From positions 62,001 through 126,000 of the forward strand of contig CM007991.1 in NCBI GenBank assembly GCA_002189035.1: a DNA stretch of 64,000 nucleotides, written 5' to 3'. The translations under genes were made by a program, and so were the position numbers. This stretch comes from Utricularia gibba (taxonomy: Eukaryota > Streptophyta > Magnoliopsida > Lamiales > Lentibulariaceae). Numbering within the stretch: the first letter of the stretch is position 1; every line of letters starts with the position of its first letter. Positions 23,607-35,828 of the stretch are shown here, one piece after another. The notes under the pieces were generated by a model. It was not told the origin of the DNA. It saw nothing but the letters and a program-made list of their open reading frames with translations, and did not search any database.

Positions 23607-25371
23607 TCAAACCACCGCCCTGGCGCCGCCGTGCTCCTCCGCGTCCGACAGCCACTCCCCTCCCTCTTCCAACGTTGCGGCGGTGTGTCGGTGTCCTTGT
23701 CCAAACGCCTTTATATGATCCTTCAAGGACCTCTTATGCTTAAAATCGGATCCACAGGAACAATACCACACTTTGCCGCAATTCTTCTCGTGCGTCCTCC
23801 AGTCGCCTTTCACCGCAAACGGCTTCGAACACCTCCGGCAACCAAACGGTTTCGCTCCGTGCTTCCTCTTGTAATGCGTCTGGAGTGTGCGGAAGTCCTT
23901 CAACGGCCGGCCCCTAGGATCCTCCACATTGTGTTTGCATCCCGGCCAGCAGCAGTAACACGGCAGCCGGAGCATCGCCGTGGGCTGAGCGCCGCGGAGG
24001 GATTCCGGACCCTTCCGGTACTGTGAGCCGTGGCCCCACATGTGCATCTGGTGTAATGCAAGACATCTCGACACTGAATTGAATTGAATTATGGCAACCA
24101 CAACAAGGAACACCATTAATAAACACACTTCTATCAACAGCTGCTCCTGACATTCACTTCCATAGACAAAAAAAAAACACCGACTTTGTTTGGGTGTTAC
24201 CCTTTTGACTATTCACATAATTCACCCCATCCATGTCTTTTTTTTTTTATTATTACAGCCTAAGAAAATAGATTCCCGGGTGCAGAAATTGATATTGAAC
24301 CTGAAAGGAAAACAGTATATAGATAAACAAGCATATTGAAAATCGCATGTTGAAGGAAGGAAGCCCTATTGATTTCTATAGCGCTAAGGGGGTTTTGGAG
24401 GAGCTATGATATGTATGCAGGTAACTAGGGCGAGGAGGAGGAATCTGTAATGAACTGCACAAATTTAAAACTTGTTTTGGGTTAGCAGATTCTGAAGCGT
24501 AGGTCAACCCCAGGATTGGTGGGGATTTGTAAGAAGAGTAAGTCAAGTTATGGGGAGTATGTGAACTGATGACAAGCAGTGCAGAAGCCTCCTACTAATT
24601 CAGGAAGATAGGAATCACATCACAGCTGAAGAAGCTTATCTTTGTGTTGGACGGGGAAAACAACGCTGGAGACTTGTGGTAAGGAAAGCCGTGCAGATGG
24701 GAATCTTCACATTCACATCAGAGGTTATATTTGTACGGATAGGGAAAACAATGTTGGAAACTTCTGGATAAGAAGGAAAAGCGCAGTATTTATGAAGTGT
24801 AAAGGGGGTAAGTGAATGTCGAATTTTCATCTGACTGAAAACAGCCAAATATGGAAACTGAATGACACACAAGTCATGCACAGGAATGAATGTTTAGATC
24901 TGAATCTCAGTTTCCTTGTGTTTCAGAAAAGAGCTGGTAATTCGAAAAGAAGCACAGAACAACTAGGGCAAAGATCCTCGCTTCATTCATGAACCACACA
25001 CACACACACACACACGCTCGCACCTGTAAATTATTGTATCTGTTGAAGTTCTTGAAGCAGATTGGACATGAGAATTGGGTAGGGCCAATGAGGATCTGGG
25101 AAGGAGTGGGAATCCAGTACTGACCACCCATGTTAAGGTTGTTCAACGGCAGCCCGGAGAGTATATCAACGCCATCTTTCTCAGCCGCCTGATCGTCCGA
25201 CGAAACCCTGGATCCCAGATCCGAGGGTTTCTGGCTAGCGAGCCCTATTTGGAGGTCTACGGGGGCGTGCTCGTAGTGAGGGGAGAGGAAAGAGTTTGCA
25301 GATTCAACAACTGAAGTGGCGCTGGAATGAAGAGGAAGGAAATTGAAGCACGTTGCTTGGGCATCTCTCAT
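23607..25371 (-). CDS. WIP-subfamily C2H2 zinc finger protein
   Basis: Two exons on the minus strand (25371-25024 and 24047-23607) with a 976-base intron give 262 residues. Exon 1 ends in the first finger ([17 protein letters not shown]). Exon 2 opens with [17 protein letters not shown], completing the finger and starting the signature WIP region, followed by [38 protein letters not shown], then [20 protein letters not shown], and [22 protein letters not shown] proteins (TT1, NTT/WIP2 and others) are nuclear plant regulators of seed-coat flavonoids, transmitting tract, root initiation and leaf veins. The short N-terminus (about 100 residues before the finger) favours a TT1- or WIP4/5-like type, but I cannot place it further. 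The intron carries a (CA)n run at about 24994-25014 next to the donor. Confidence 0.92.
24994..25014. repeat. (CA)n microsatellite next to the WIP intron donor
   Basis: About ten CA units lie within 10-30 bases of the minus-strand donor at 25023. Length change here could affect splicing of the WIP transcript; that is inference. Confidence 0.85.
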
Positions 25372-25900
25372 GATTGAAGGGATGGAAGGGGGTGGGAGGA
25401 GAAGCAGGAGAAAGAGAGGTGGGGATTTTTGGGCCTGGGTGCTGTGAGAGATGGTGATGATGATTGCTGTGTGCGTATTCCTTCACTTGTTGAGTGGCCA
25501 CGCTGTCTCTCTTTCTCTGCATCCGGATATCTACATACATAGACGTTGAAAATGGCAGCACGTGTGCGAGTGAAACCAAGTAAATCAGTCACCTGGTAAG
25601 CTCCATGCCAAGGAGACTGGATTCTCAAGGTCCAATTCGAGTAGCAGTACATTGCCCGCCCTGATGATCCACGATAGAATATGGCAGCAGTAGGGACGGT
25701 AGAAGTGCAAACAAGTGATAGGATTATCTCCAGATTAGCAGCTTAAGTAGCAGTCCAGTGTCAAAATGATCCTTGAAACTAACTTTTTGTGTCAAGAAAA
25801 TAATGACAGCCAGCAGCTTCCCCTTCCCGAGGGTGTCGTCCTTAATGACTAGTATTAGTGATAACATGCTCGAGGTCTGCAATTCCTTGAATAGTGATTC

Positions 25901-25904
<4 letters not shown>

Positions 25905-25931
<27 letters not shown>

Positions 25932-25932
25932 A
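25905..25932. repeat. (AG)n microsatellite, WIP upstream region
   Basis: About 14 AG units on the plus strand, that is (CT)n in the direction of WIP transcription, about 530 bases upstream of its ATG. GA/CT tracts in plant promoters can bind BBR/BPC proteins; that link is inference. Confidence 0.9.
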
Positions 25933-26124
25933 GGGATCTGAGGCTGAGGAGACATGGCAGAGGGGAAAGGGACGTGAGAGAGGGCACTGGGACTGGGAGC
26001 TGCGGTGCGGGGGTGGAAAAGTATAATACCATTAAACTCTGGTGCTGCAGAGGAATAAAATTAAAAACAAAAACCCAGCCAGAGGGAGTGGGAGTGATGA
26101 CGCCGACTCACTCATGGTGCCCCC

Positions 26125-26150
26125 CCTGCCCTGCCCTGCCCTGCCCTGCC
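26125..26150. repeat. (CCCTG)5 pentanucleotide repeat
   Basis: Five head-to-tail ccctg units in a row, in non-coding DNA. Confidence 0.85.
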
Positions 26151-26303
26151 AGTGCCATTCAACTTTCAAGTAACCTTCATTCCATCTCCATGGGACCGAT
26201 TTTAAGATATTGCAATAAGCTGCAGCATTACCCAGCCCATGTGCCATCTACCCACCCCGCTCGCTTTCCATGAAGGTTTCCGGAGGCTCGTCGTCATCGG
26301 AAA

Positions 26304-26324
26304 ACACACACACACACACACACA
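26304..26324. repeat. (CA)n microsatellite
   Basis: Ten CA units in a row, in non-coding DNA. Confidence 0.9.
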
Positions 26325-29199
26325 TATTAATGAGGGAGGGAAGGAGAAGGGATTTGTGTGGTACGTGTTGAGGGGGGTGGGGGAGGGAACAGTGAACAGT
26401 AGTAATATACTACTACTACTACTCGGCTCTCAGGGCTATGTATGTATCTATCTATCTGCTCATTTCATTCCAATCCATTTTGCCTGTGGGACCCCAAGCA
26501 CGTGATCCCGGTGGGACAAATCCCTTGTAATAATCAAAATCAAAACAAGAGCGCAAAAACTGCTCCCCGCAGTTGAAGTCGCAGCAGCGACAACGGCTGC
26601 ACTGCACTGCAGGGAAGACCGGCACCAAGGGCATTCTCGTAATGTGGTTGGTTGGTCACAAGTCGCATACACAACAGACGCCATGAATGCATGTATGTGT
26701 GTGTGCATTCGAGGAACTGGAGCAGCAGAACCAAACTGGACTGACTGGGGGAGAAGCGGGCGCCTGCTCCATTCCATGGCACCACCTTGTCGGGTCGGGT
26801 CGGGTCCCCCTTTGGGCCCATGAAACCCAATCCCTGTATTTATTGTATTTGGTTTCTCCATCTCCACATGGGCTGCTGTCCGCAGCAGCGGAGCGGAGCG
26901 GACGGACGGACATGCACTCACTCAAGCTTCCTTGAGGCGGACGCGTTGCGCTCGTCTAATTCCAAGTCCTCAGGGACAGGGCTGCATTGCATGTATAACC
27001 TTGAGACGGGACACGGGAGACTATACAAAACCCACAATCCGATGCTACTCCATAAACAAACATAACCCTCAAACTTCCAAATATTGACTACTCTGTGGTC
27101 AAGATCACCTCGTAATATCAACTCCAGATGTCTCTCATCCACTGCATTTCAACTATCAACAGTCAAGACGACACCAAATAGGCAACCGGCAATACCGGGG
27201 CAGCGTCCTCTTCCCCACCCACCTTCTCGCACTCGCCGCCTGTTGCCTCGTCCTGGGATCAACGGAGCATGCCGTTCTGGGGTTTGATTAGCTCTTCCTG
27301 AGTGCCGATTCTCTCCCCGCCGATACCTGCATCGACATAACGGATACATCTTCATCTTTTAAACGGCTCCACTGCCAAGGACACTCGAATTGGACTGGAT
27401 CTCGCAGGAAAGCCACTCATGACTCTCCGAGGATTTCTGCCAACGGTCGGTGAGTGGAAGCACGGGCACTTGCGGAAATCACAAATAGACCCCGCAAAAT
27501 ACCGAATTTCCAATTCCCTGTAAGATATTTTGAAACGGAGCCAGGTGGGACCACATCCCCCAGACACCTACACATGGTGTTCGTGCGTGTTTCCCAACAG
27601 TCACCATCGCTGCTAATCGCCCAGACATTTCATGCGCTCGCAGAATTTTCTTTCCCATTGCCGGCTACGGGATCTCAAGCCGGACATTCTCTTCCCTGTG
27701 AAGGCGATTTCACATAAGTTTTCTTGAATTGGCTTCCATTGGGGATGGCAACAATCTATTGCTGCAACACCAATGCTCAAGAAAACCCTAGGGGATGGCA
27801 CCAAGATCGGCACCTCATCGATCTTTACGACGGATGCTGCCAAATAGCCCCTGCAATGCTCCGGCTTTTCAGCGAGGTGTCTCGCTCAAGAATCTCTGCA
27901 GCTCCTCTTTTCGTTCCATGGTCGCTGCCGGGATTACTTTGAGGCGGAAGGTACGGCAGTTATGCGCGATTTTTGAAGCGCATATTGGATCCCCCGACTC
28001 GCTGTCGCCGTCGAAATCGTCAAAAGCATTTCTTAAAAGCATCGTTCTTTCGCCGCCGGATTCCCCGTTCTGCCAACCTGGGACGGACAGAGGATAGAGT
28101 TGTTATACACTACATTAGTCTCCGTGCACCGTGGGATAAGGAAAACATTCAGAAAGCATCCGCATAATTTTTCGTGGGTTTCGAGTGAATCTCGATGAGA
28201 AGGATATATCAATGGACATCGGTTACAAAAAAGAATTGCGGAGGGTTCTTGTGGAAACCATCATTCGTTCATCAAACAGAAATACATTGGCGGCCCTGAT
28301 GTAATAAGGCAGTCGCACGAGAACGATGAGGTCGTGAGATTGATGCCATCGAAGCCATGTGAAGACAGTCCGAAAAGTTTCTTATAAAGACGAAGAACAG
28401 CCAAAGATGCGCCGAGGCAATGAGAATGACTTGGTATGGCCCCCGCTTTGCTGCTTGAGGGTGATGAGTGGCAGCAGGTTCCATCGTTGCTTCAGAACAA
28501 GAGGTGCTGTTCATTTAGTCAATCGGCTGTGGAAGTGCATGGATGCAAGGGTAGGTAAAATCCTGTTTCAGACCCTCTTATTTGCACAGATAACGCAGGA
28601 TGCATACTTTTCATAGGAAGCAAAACCCTGCTGGATTAAAATGCCTCGTGCAGGAAAACCGTTTTGATGCTGTTTTTTTTTTACAGCACTTCATCTCCTG
28701 GATTGCGTCGGCGGATTACAGAGTGCAAAAAATATTGTGATGATTCGGGGTTATAGACAAACTCGAGCACCAAGCCAAGCCTTGTGTTGGTGGGAGTGCT
28801 GGCAGCTTCAGCACATCATACATAAACTAATATAGCAAAAAACAAAAAAGGAACCAGGACCGAATCTGGGGAGGGGAGGAGTAGAGACTTCGCATACACA
28901 AGGTTTTTGTACATGCTTGAAGCACAGGAGCAGGACAAAGCTGCATTTTCCATTGTGTACAAGCAGGAACTTCAAGGTTTATGACATGCTACCTTCATTT
29001 GTTTTTCCTGATGTTGTCTCAAGCTGGAATGCTGGCGGCCAGGCAAAGATTTGTATCCAATGGGGATGAAGATTAAGCTCCTAATGATTCCAGAAGTCTT
29101 AAAATAAGCCATAATGCTGTCATGGGGACGAATAAGAGATGAAAAATTGAGTAAACAGTTAAGATTGTTTGCTGACCTTTCATTCCACCCTAAACTGGA

Positions 29200-31943
29200 T
29201 TAACAGGAATGATAACGAATGGAGGGTGTACTACTTCCAGACTGATTTGAATGGGCTATTGTGCTTGGATATTTCATGCTGTTGGAAGGCATCATCGGAG
29301 TCCTATCTGTAGTGCCCTGGAAGGAATCATCTGCTGCAGTTTTCAACAAAGGCGACACGGATGTCTCGGCTTGTCTTCCCATCAGTTCAGGGCGCCTGTG
29401 GAAAAGCAAATGCGCCACTGTTCGATCTATTGGATTCGTTTCAGTCTCAGCAGGCAGCCTGTTAAACCTGCATGAGGACGACAACGCATAAGCTGGTAGA
29501 ATTTGGTATCCAAACAGCAAGCACCAGTCAGTCCTGGAAAACACAAGGCAAAACTCTGGAAGATTGAAAAGGTTAAATCACTAACCGCTTGCTGTTTACT
29601 ACATCTTTTCTATGGTGCGGTTCATCTACGTTGTTGGCACATGTGCTACTTGTATCATCAGGGCATTGCCGTTGAGTAGCACTTTTGGCTAGACGAAACA
29701 AACTGTCCCGAACAGTAAGTCTTACTCCCATTTCCAACTGCAGGACGTTTGTCATCAGCTCCTCATACACATCATAAAAACCATCGACCTGCTCTGCCGA
29801 CACTAACCTTATGGACGGCATTTTGAAGCTGGTACAAAACTGATTCCTCCATCGAGCAATTGTTGAAGGCCATACTGATATTGCTTGAATTACCCTGTAC
29901 CTTTCCACGTTCGACAGGTGAAACCTGATTACCGAATTGCTGCTGCTGCTTTTGAATAGCAACAATTGCTCTCATTTGTTGCCGTTTTCGCAGCTTCTCA
30001 ATCTTTTCTTTTGGTGTCATTGGAGGACGATTGCAAGAAGCATTCTCAGGATTTTTGGAACAATTTGCATCCGAAGGCAGCGGTTCATAATCAGAGGATA
30101 AAAGCATAGAACGTGCAGGATGGTGAGTGATAATATTGCCATAAAAAGGAGCAGGTAAATTTGAACCGGAGAAGTGGCTTGACTGAACCCGACGATTCTG
30201 GAACGGTGGCCTATGTTGATTACTGGACAGGTTGACGGCCCCGGAAGGCATAGGGTTACCATTAGCATGCTGTAAGGAGTTGCATGAGAAGGTCAAATGA
30301 GCATCGGAATCATTAAGCACACTGTCATCCCTTTTCTCCGACTTCCCATCCTTGGTAAATCTCTTTTTCCTGTTACCCTGAACACAACCAATAACCTGAG
30401 AAAAAAGTTCTCGACGTACTTATGCAGCATCTTAGTATGCCTGTACATACCTTCGGAGCTTCATAGCCAGGAGAAGAAGCCCGACATTGATCCAGGACAT
30501 TGTGATGCTTTATCTTAGACTGGTAATTGGAGCTTGGCGCAACACCAAGTGGGACATTTGAAGAATTTCCAGAAAATGGAGGGAATTCTAAGGGTGGGCT
30601 GGCTACATCTTTGAAAGATGACCATAGCTCTTCAGCATTTACTGCTGCCATGTCTCTGAATATTGAGTCATTGTTACTGCAAAATGGTACTTGTGAGAAC
30701 ACAGAGTAAGACAGAAGATCAGGAAACCATATACTTGAATTCGCTTCACTGAATCACAAGCACAATCAATGCAAAATACGATAAATGATATGAGGTGCAT
30801 AGAACACCAACGCATAGGATGAAAGTAAAAGAATATCGGATTACCTAAATATCCCATCAAGATCATCAAAACTCCCAATATTTTCCAGTCCATGGAAAAC
30901 AAGATCGCTTTCTTCTCCATTCTCTGCAGACTTCTCGCATGCTTCATACGTTTTCTCAAACCCAGATACTTTCTCTGTAGAGATGTGGCGAAAAATACGA
31001 AACAATCCATCATTTATCTGTTGACAGTTAAAAATACACAGAATGATACTTCAAATTACCGTCTAGAGAAATGATCTTCGAACCCTTTTTCAAGTTTTGG
31101 GATGCATCAGTGCACAAAGAATCATGTTCTGTTATTGCAACATTTGAAGAAGATGGTTTAGCGGGAGCATGCAATGAGTCGCTGGAGAAACCTGATGCAC
31201 ATTCTTCACTGACATCATAAGTGCGAAGTCTACCAAACTTCTTCTGTTCAACTGTGCTAATATCTGAGCTTCCTCTGTTCGTTCCCTTCTTGAAGAGATC
31301 ACCTGAGAGAGCTTCAGCACCAAATTGCACAGGATACAAGTCCTTAAGGTTATCGCTTTCATCAGGCTCATCCCATATGATGCTCCTCAACTGAGGAATG
31401 ATAGAAGGTAACAATAAAAAGTTAGGCTACTCGAGACAAAACAGAACAATTTTTCAAAATAAATTGTTGGGCCGTGTAGATGGCCAAGTAGATATAATCC
31501 CAAGGGAGGAGAGAGGAACAAACGATAACTAGCAACAGCCTCACCCATTTTTCTAGTTAATCCATCGCAATAGAGAAGACAAAAAAAGTTCAAAATAATT
31601 GCAATCAAACCAATCAATAAAACAGAATTACCAAAACCCAATCTTCTTCTTCTATGCCCCGGAAACCAGTAAGACATGAAAATTATCACTTAACAGGAGA
31701 GATCAACAACCACATACCCTGTACATCGTACCGTTTGTACAACAAAGAAGAAAACCCAAAAGCCCGAGCAATAAACATAAAGGACGCATCATTAGCAACC
31801 CAGAAGAAAGAACCACACACCACTTCGTCGTTGTGTACACAACGAAGAAAAGCCCTAAACCCTAAACCTCAAAAGGAGCAGCAGCATAGTCGTGAATCAA
31901 AAAAGAGAGACCCAGATACCTCTTCGTCGTCCCAATCGAACAT
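29200..31943 (-). CDS. LNK-family clock coactivator (LNK1/LNK2-like)
   Basis: Seven minus-strand exons (31943-31920, 31390-31060, 30974-30845, 30676-30451, 30377 to about 29808, 29737-29586, 29467-29200) give 566 residues. Exon 1 encodes only MFDWDDEE, and exon 2 continues LRSIIWDEPDESDNLKDLYP, the LNK start. Further marks are GLENIGSFDDLDGIF followed by ELWSSFKD, a basic TPKEKIEKLRKRQQMRAIVAIQ segment with a Gln run, RLTVRDSLFRLAKSA, and NPIDRTVAHLLFHRRP near the end. LNK proteins are light- and clock-regulated coactivators that bind REVEILLE MYB factors and drive PRR5, TOC1 and ELF4 expression. They have no known enzyme domain. The exon 3 acceptor (30974) was picked over one at 31017 because it keeps frame. 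The order of motifs fits LNK2 somewhat better than LNK1, but this is not settled. Confidence 0.88.
31828..31868. promoter_or_regulatory. 18-bp palindrome and telo-box in LNK intron 1
   Basis: Within the 529-base first intron, just downstream of the 24-base first coding exon, tcgttgtgtacacaacga (31828-31845) is a perfect palindrome. Directly after it, ccctaaaccctaaacc (31853-31868) is a two-unit telomere-type repeat (telo-box). Telo-boxes are common near plant transcription starts and bind TRB/Telobox proteins. A role in LNK control is inference. Confidence 0.6.
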
Positions 31944-32718
31944 TTCCAAGCGAATCGAAAACCCCTGATACGTGAAAGCAAGTATGGCTACGAATGCAAC
32001 CAAGCATCGCCAATTTCCTCGTTAAAAAGTTCACGTAGAAAATAAGCAGCAATCGGGAGCACCCACAAGAAGACGACGACTAGTATATATATATATGTAG
32101 GCAAGTGGGGTTCGAGGAGTGAGAATTTACAGCAAGCGAAGCAGCACTACTCCCCCTTGTGATTGATCGGGAGTCTCTTGGAAGTGCGGAATCTAGGGCT
32201 CATCGTACGGCAGGGTATCTTGAACCAGGATCCCTCGGATCAATCCCTGCTTTCCTATTGGCTATCACTGATTTGAAATACCGGGTATTAAATATTAAAA
32301 GATATTCTCATATATCGAAATTACTTAATAATTCTTTACAACATTTATTTATTATTTATCATTCTCAAAATTATAAATTTTATTTATATTTCTATAAATT
32401 CATATTAAAAATCAGAAAAACATATAACTTCTTTATGAAAATAATTTATATCTGTACAAATCACAAAACATTATTTCATCCTATTTTTATTTCTGCTTCT
32501 CTTTTTTTTTTCATTCTCATTTTTTCAGAAATTTATTTTTAAAAATTGTAGCCTAAATTTTCAAGGATGAGTTTTTTCATTTTCGGTAGGATTGGTGACA
32601 AATGACGCGCTGATCAAGTTATATGCTCTTGACTCAAGATTCTCAATGAATGCAGCAGCATCAGCAGGCAACATGAGCCAACAATCAATCCCATGTAGTA
32701 AGTACTTCACTCTTCGGA
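31944..32718. other. LNK upstream region and Yae1 gene 3' flank
   Basis: The first 300 bases are the LNK promoter and leader, with a (TA)-rich stretch at about 32084-32096 and an attgg CCAAT-type element near 32260. From about 32290 to 32560 the DNA is very AT-rich and non-coding; the Yae1 3' UTR occupies the end. The 127-codon plus-strand frame here is AT-rich read-through and is not a gene. Confidence 0.45.
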
Positions 32719-33676
32719 TCAAAAATCTGGAATGAGACTAGTTACCTCTTCCTTCACCCTGAAACTCCCTTGAACCATAGAATCATTAAGAAGGACCTGC
32801 AGCTGCAAACGGTAACCTTCCAGCAATTTTGCTTCAGAATTTGATCCGTTGCTCTTGTCCTCCTCAGATTTCGTCTCCAGTTCTCTGTGGACGAGGTGCG
32901 ACATGCTGGCGGACAAGGACTGACACCGAACAGATTCATGCAGATGCCGAAGCTCCTTCCTGGTTTCCTCATTATCAACCAGCTTTGCCTTTAATCCATC
33001 AGGTAGAGCAGTCATAGCACTTCCATGCAAAAATATGAAAGGTCAGGGTCAGAAAGGCTGCTGAATTTGCAAACTCTTTACCTGAATGGTTGGATGCAAA
33101 AGAAACAATGCCTAACTTCGTACCTAGTAATCCCTCTGATGACTCCCCAGTTGTAACCAGTGATCACTGAATCCCTGAAGCCAACATTGAACCCTTCCTG
33201 TGCTGCAGCTTCTTTTCCGGCAATAAGACCATCACGGTAACCAAGCTAGGACGATAAAAAAAAAAATGCATCAGAATAAGAAACGGAATCAGACTCATGA
33301 ACAACATATATGGAGACCTTTTACTAGGAATTACCGTATGGAAATCATTACGCCTTTTTCGCCACTCTCTATCCATTTCAGATTCCTTAATTACATCTCC
33401 AACAGACTCTTCACAGAAAGATCCATCACTGTACCAGGGATCAGCAGAATCATTTACTGGCAAAAAAAAAAAAAAAAAAACTGTTAGATCCAAGATGTAC
33501 AATACGCGCGAACGAATTCTTGACATGATTCAAATGAAACACACGTTAAACATCATACTGAGGCACAAACCATGTGAAGTTTCACATTCGTCAGCCGTAA
33601 TCCGTGCCCTGTCACGTTCACCATTTGAAGCTTCTAAAATTTCTGAATAGAGCTCGTCGGAGATACTTTGTTTCAT
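32719..33676 (-). CDS. Yae1-domain protein (YAE1/ORAOV1-like)
   Basis: Four minus-strand exons (33676-33571, 33456-33335, 33245-33124, 33019-32719) give 216 residues. The third exon encodes the Yae1 domain: LGYRDGLIAGKEAAAQEGFN and VGFRDSVITGYNWGVIRG, with the deca-GX3 spacing of glycines. In yeast and humans Yae1 with Lto1/ORAOV1 links the cytosolic iron-sulfur targeting complex to the ribosome-recycling ATPase Rli1/ABCE1. Plant members are little studied. The ATG at 33676 sits right after a cag acceptor; a leader exon ending at about 33983 (cacag|gtattt) lies upstream and lacks an in-frame ATG, so the first coding exon is the second exon. The C-terminal third is helical and charged (RKELRHLHESVRCQ), with no known motif. 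Confidence 0.82.
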
Positions 33677-34449
33677 CTGCGTGAAAGGAACACATAGTAC
33701 GATGCAAAAAATATTACTTGGTGTGAACACCAAAGGCTTAAGACAAGAGGTCAGAAATCCTTATAAAGGAAAGCTCCGGAACACAACATAACTTCAAGGC
33801 AGAATCTTTCTCATTAGAACGCAGCCAGCTTTCTTCAAAGATAAAGGAGGGGAAGATTTTACAAGACACCCATGTGTAAACTGGTAATTTGATGAAAACC
33901 CGTGAAGTTTTCAGGGAGGCAACATTTCTTTCAATGAAAAAATCCTACGCACAAGGAGATGGACTTCGTCTGAGAGAAATACCTGTGGACTGTATAAAAT
34001 TGAGTGATCCTTGGCAAATCGCGATCCGACGGCGTGATAATGGAGAATTTAAGTGACGGAGGAAGAATACGCCCTCAAATTCCTTCGCAAATTGAGATTA
34101 GGCAACGTGACAAAGAGGGTTTTAGTGATTGGGAATTCTCGGATGTCGGAAAGAGGAGCTCGGTGAACCCAATCCCCAATTCTGACAGTGTACACGTGGA
34201 TTTCGGGTTTCATTTGGGCCTAACCCCATTTATTGGGCTGCAACAGCTTGAGTTCAGTAAATGTGGCCCAGTGATATCGGACCGAAACGACACCAAATAC
34301 ACAAATATCTCATTATTTATGCATAGTGTTGAAATGGACAACAGGTTATTCAAATTTCAAGGAAGTGATCAACATAATGGAACAGGAGTCTCAACAGAAG
34401 ATGCCACTCTTTATGAAGACCAGCATAACTGCCTCCGGTAATAATTCAA
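33677..34449. other. Yae1 gene leader and promoter, annexin 3' flank
   Basis: The Yae1 gene's leader intron (about 33677-33983) and first leader exon lie here, then its promoter, then the 3' end of the annexin gene. A plus-strand frame of 145 codons (34004-34441) overlaps the leader and promoter in antisense; it has no family similarity that I can see and is not called. Confidence 0.45.
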
Positions 34450-35828
34450 TCAATCTCCTCTTGAAATTAGTGTGAGCAACAGATCTCTGTAGTTTCCATT
34501 AGTTGCTTCTTCAATCTTGTCTCTAAGTTCCACCTCATATTTCTCACAGAACTTCTCTGATATTTCTTTTATGTCATTGTCTGCTCTTGTAACCACAATT
34601 CGAGTTAGCCCTTCTTTACCCACTTCATCCGCGGACTGTTCCAACGATGCGGCCAGTACCTACCACCACAAACTGGATCATAAAGACATGGGATTTCGAC
34701 CATGGTATGCCTGCTGCTGCAGCTTACCTTGCTGAAGTACTTCCTTGGTTTGCATAAGCATAGTGCAGTTTCCTTCATGAAATCATCGACTTCAAGATCC
34801 TGTAAGATAAGGGAAACATGTCTGCATATGCATAGAGCTAACATACTCTGAATCAAGTGGATTAGTGAAGATTGCATACGTCATCTAAGTCATTGCCACT
34901 GATTTCCTTGTAATGCTCATAAACAGCCTTCAGGTGGTGCTTACTCCTTATGGATAAAATCCTCACGATCTCATCATCTTCCATAAGAATCTTTCCATCA
35001 CCAACTTGTTGTATAGCTTCCCAAATGACATTTGCCTCGGACTGTACAGTTTCTTCGTGGAGCTTAGAGCCCTCGTAACGATAAGCACTCACAAGCCCGA
35101 GTAAAAGCTGACACCAGTACAAAAGAGATTCAGCTGGACTCAATCAGGAGCACAAAACAGCATTAGAATTACAACCTGAAATTGGTTTTACTTCTACTTA
35201 CAAAAGATAAATCTCAGAAAGGATTTCGGCTTTACCAACCTTGGTATACGGAGGTTGAACATAGCGTACAACATCTTCCTCGATTGAGCGATCGAACAGG
35301 GAATGATACGCTCTTCTCGCGCCCAGCAGCTCCTCCGATGACCTCGTACAGGCGACCTCAACAAGCACCGTGTAATTATCAGTCCCCTTATGCAGAGACT
35401 CTTTCAGTAGTCGCGCGTCTCGCTCCCATGGATGCATCATCCACAAAACAATCGCATCCTGAAAAAAGCTTGATTATTCGCTTGAAACTCTCAACTCTCT
35501 CGGATGTGGAGGAATACCTTGAATCGCAAGAATTCATTGCGAAGCTGCAGGATGTAGCGGTCGTCCCACCTCTCGAATTGGCGCTCATCTTCGATGAAGA
35601 AATCCAGCGCCCCCTTCCTCAAATCGCGTCTCTGCTCCCAATGCGACTTTCCCAATACGGAAACCAGCGTTTTTTCGTCCACCCCCAATCCTATCCATTT
35701 CATAATTTATTTGAGATTTTATTCACTTAATTGGAGAAAATTGTAATTACAAATCCAGAGGAGGGGGCAAAATGGGATTAACCTAAAAAGGCTCGCGGAA
35801 GTTCTTCCAGCTCCTCCGGGTCTGCCAT
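34450..35828 (-). CDS. Annexin (plant D3/D4-like)
   Basis: Six minus-strand exons (35828-35783, 35690-35518, 35458-35240, 35107-34880, 34799-34728, 34659-34450) give 315 residues, the normal annexin size. It starts MADPEELEELPRAFLGLGVDEKTLVSVLG and carries the four annexin repeats: ALDFFIEDER with AIVLWMMHPWERDARLLKE in the first two, RILSIRSKHHLKAVYEHYKE in the third and LTRIVVTRADNDIKEISEKF in the fourth. Annexins bind membranes in a calcium-dependent way and may transport ions. The canonical type II calcium motif G-x-G-T-D is GLGVDE in repeat I and is not obvious later, so calcium binding may be weak, as in Arabidopsis AnnAt4. Its start is 948 bases from that of a second annexin on the other strand. 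Confidence 0.9.

Larger units (their letters stand above)
25372..29199. other. Gene-poor gap between WIP and LNK genes
   Basis: Nearly 4 kb without a recognised gene. The first part is the WIP promoter (TSS on the minus strand). It holds microsatellites: (AG)n 25905-25932, (CCCTG)5 about 26125-26150, (CA)n 26304-26324 and (TAC)n about 26409-26423. From about 27080 to 28620 the sequence is GC-richer and structured, with a 100-codon frame at 27795-28097 (MAPRSAPHRSLRR start) that matches no family I know. From 28680 onward lies T-rich DNA and the LNK 3' flank. The middle could be a decayed gene or a non-coding transcript. Confidence 0.45.

Noticed and set aside
23394-24026. 210-codon plus-strand frame
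   Set aside because: Antisense of WIP exon 2, whose zinc-finger reading is unmistakable.
26304-26324. Regular short repeats that could be taken for a CRISPR-like array
   Set aside because: These are plain dinucleotide microsatellites without spacers, in a plant nuclear context.
29261-29491. Frames on the plus strand opposite the LNK 3' exon
   Set aside because: Shadows of the conserved LNK C-terminal exon on the other strand.
34004-34441. 145-codon plus-strand open frame
   Set aside because: It lies antisense over the leader and promoter of the Yae1-domain gene, has no recognisable domain, and its codon use looks random.
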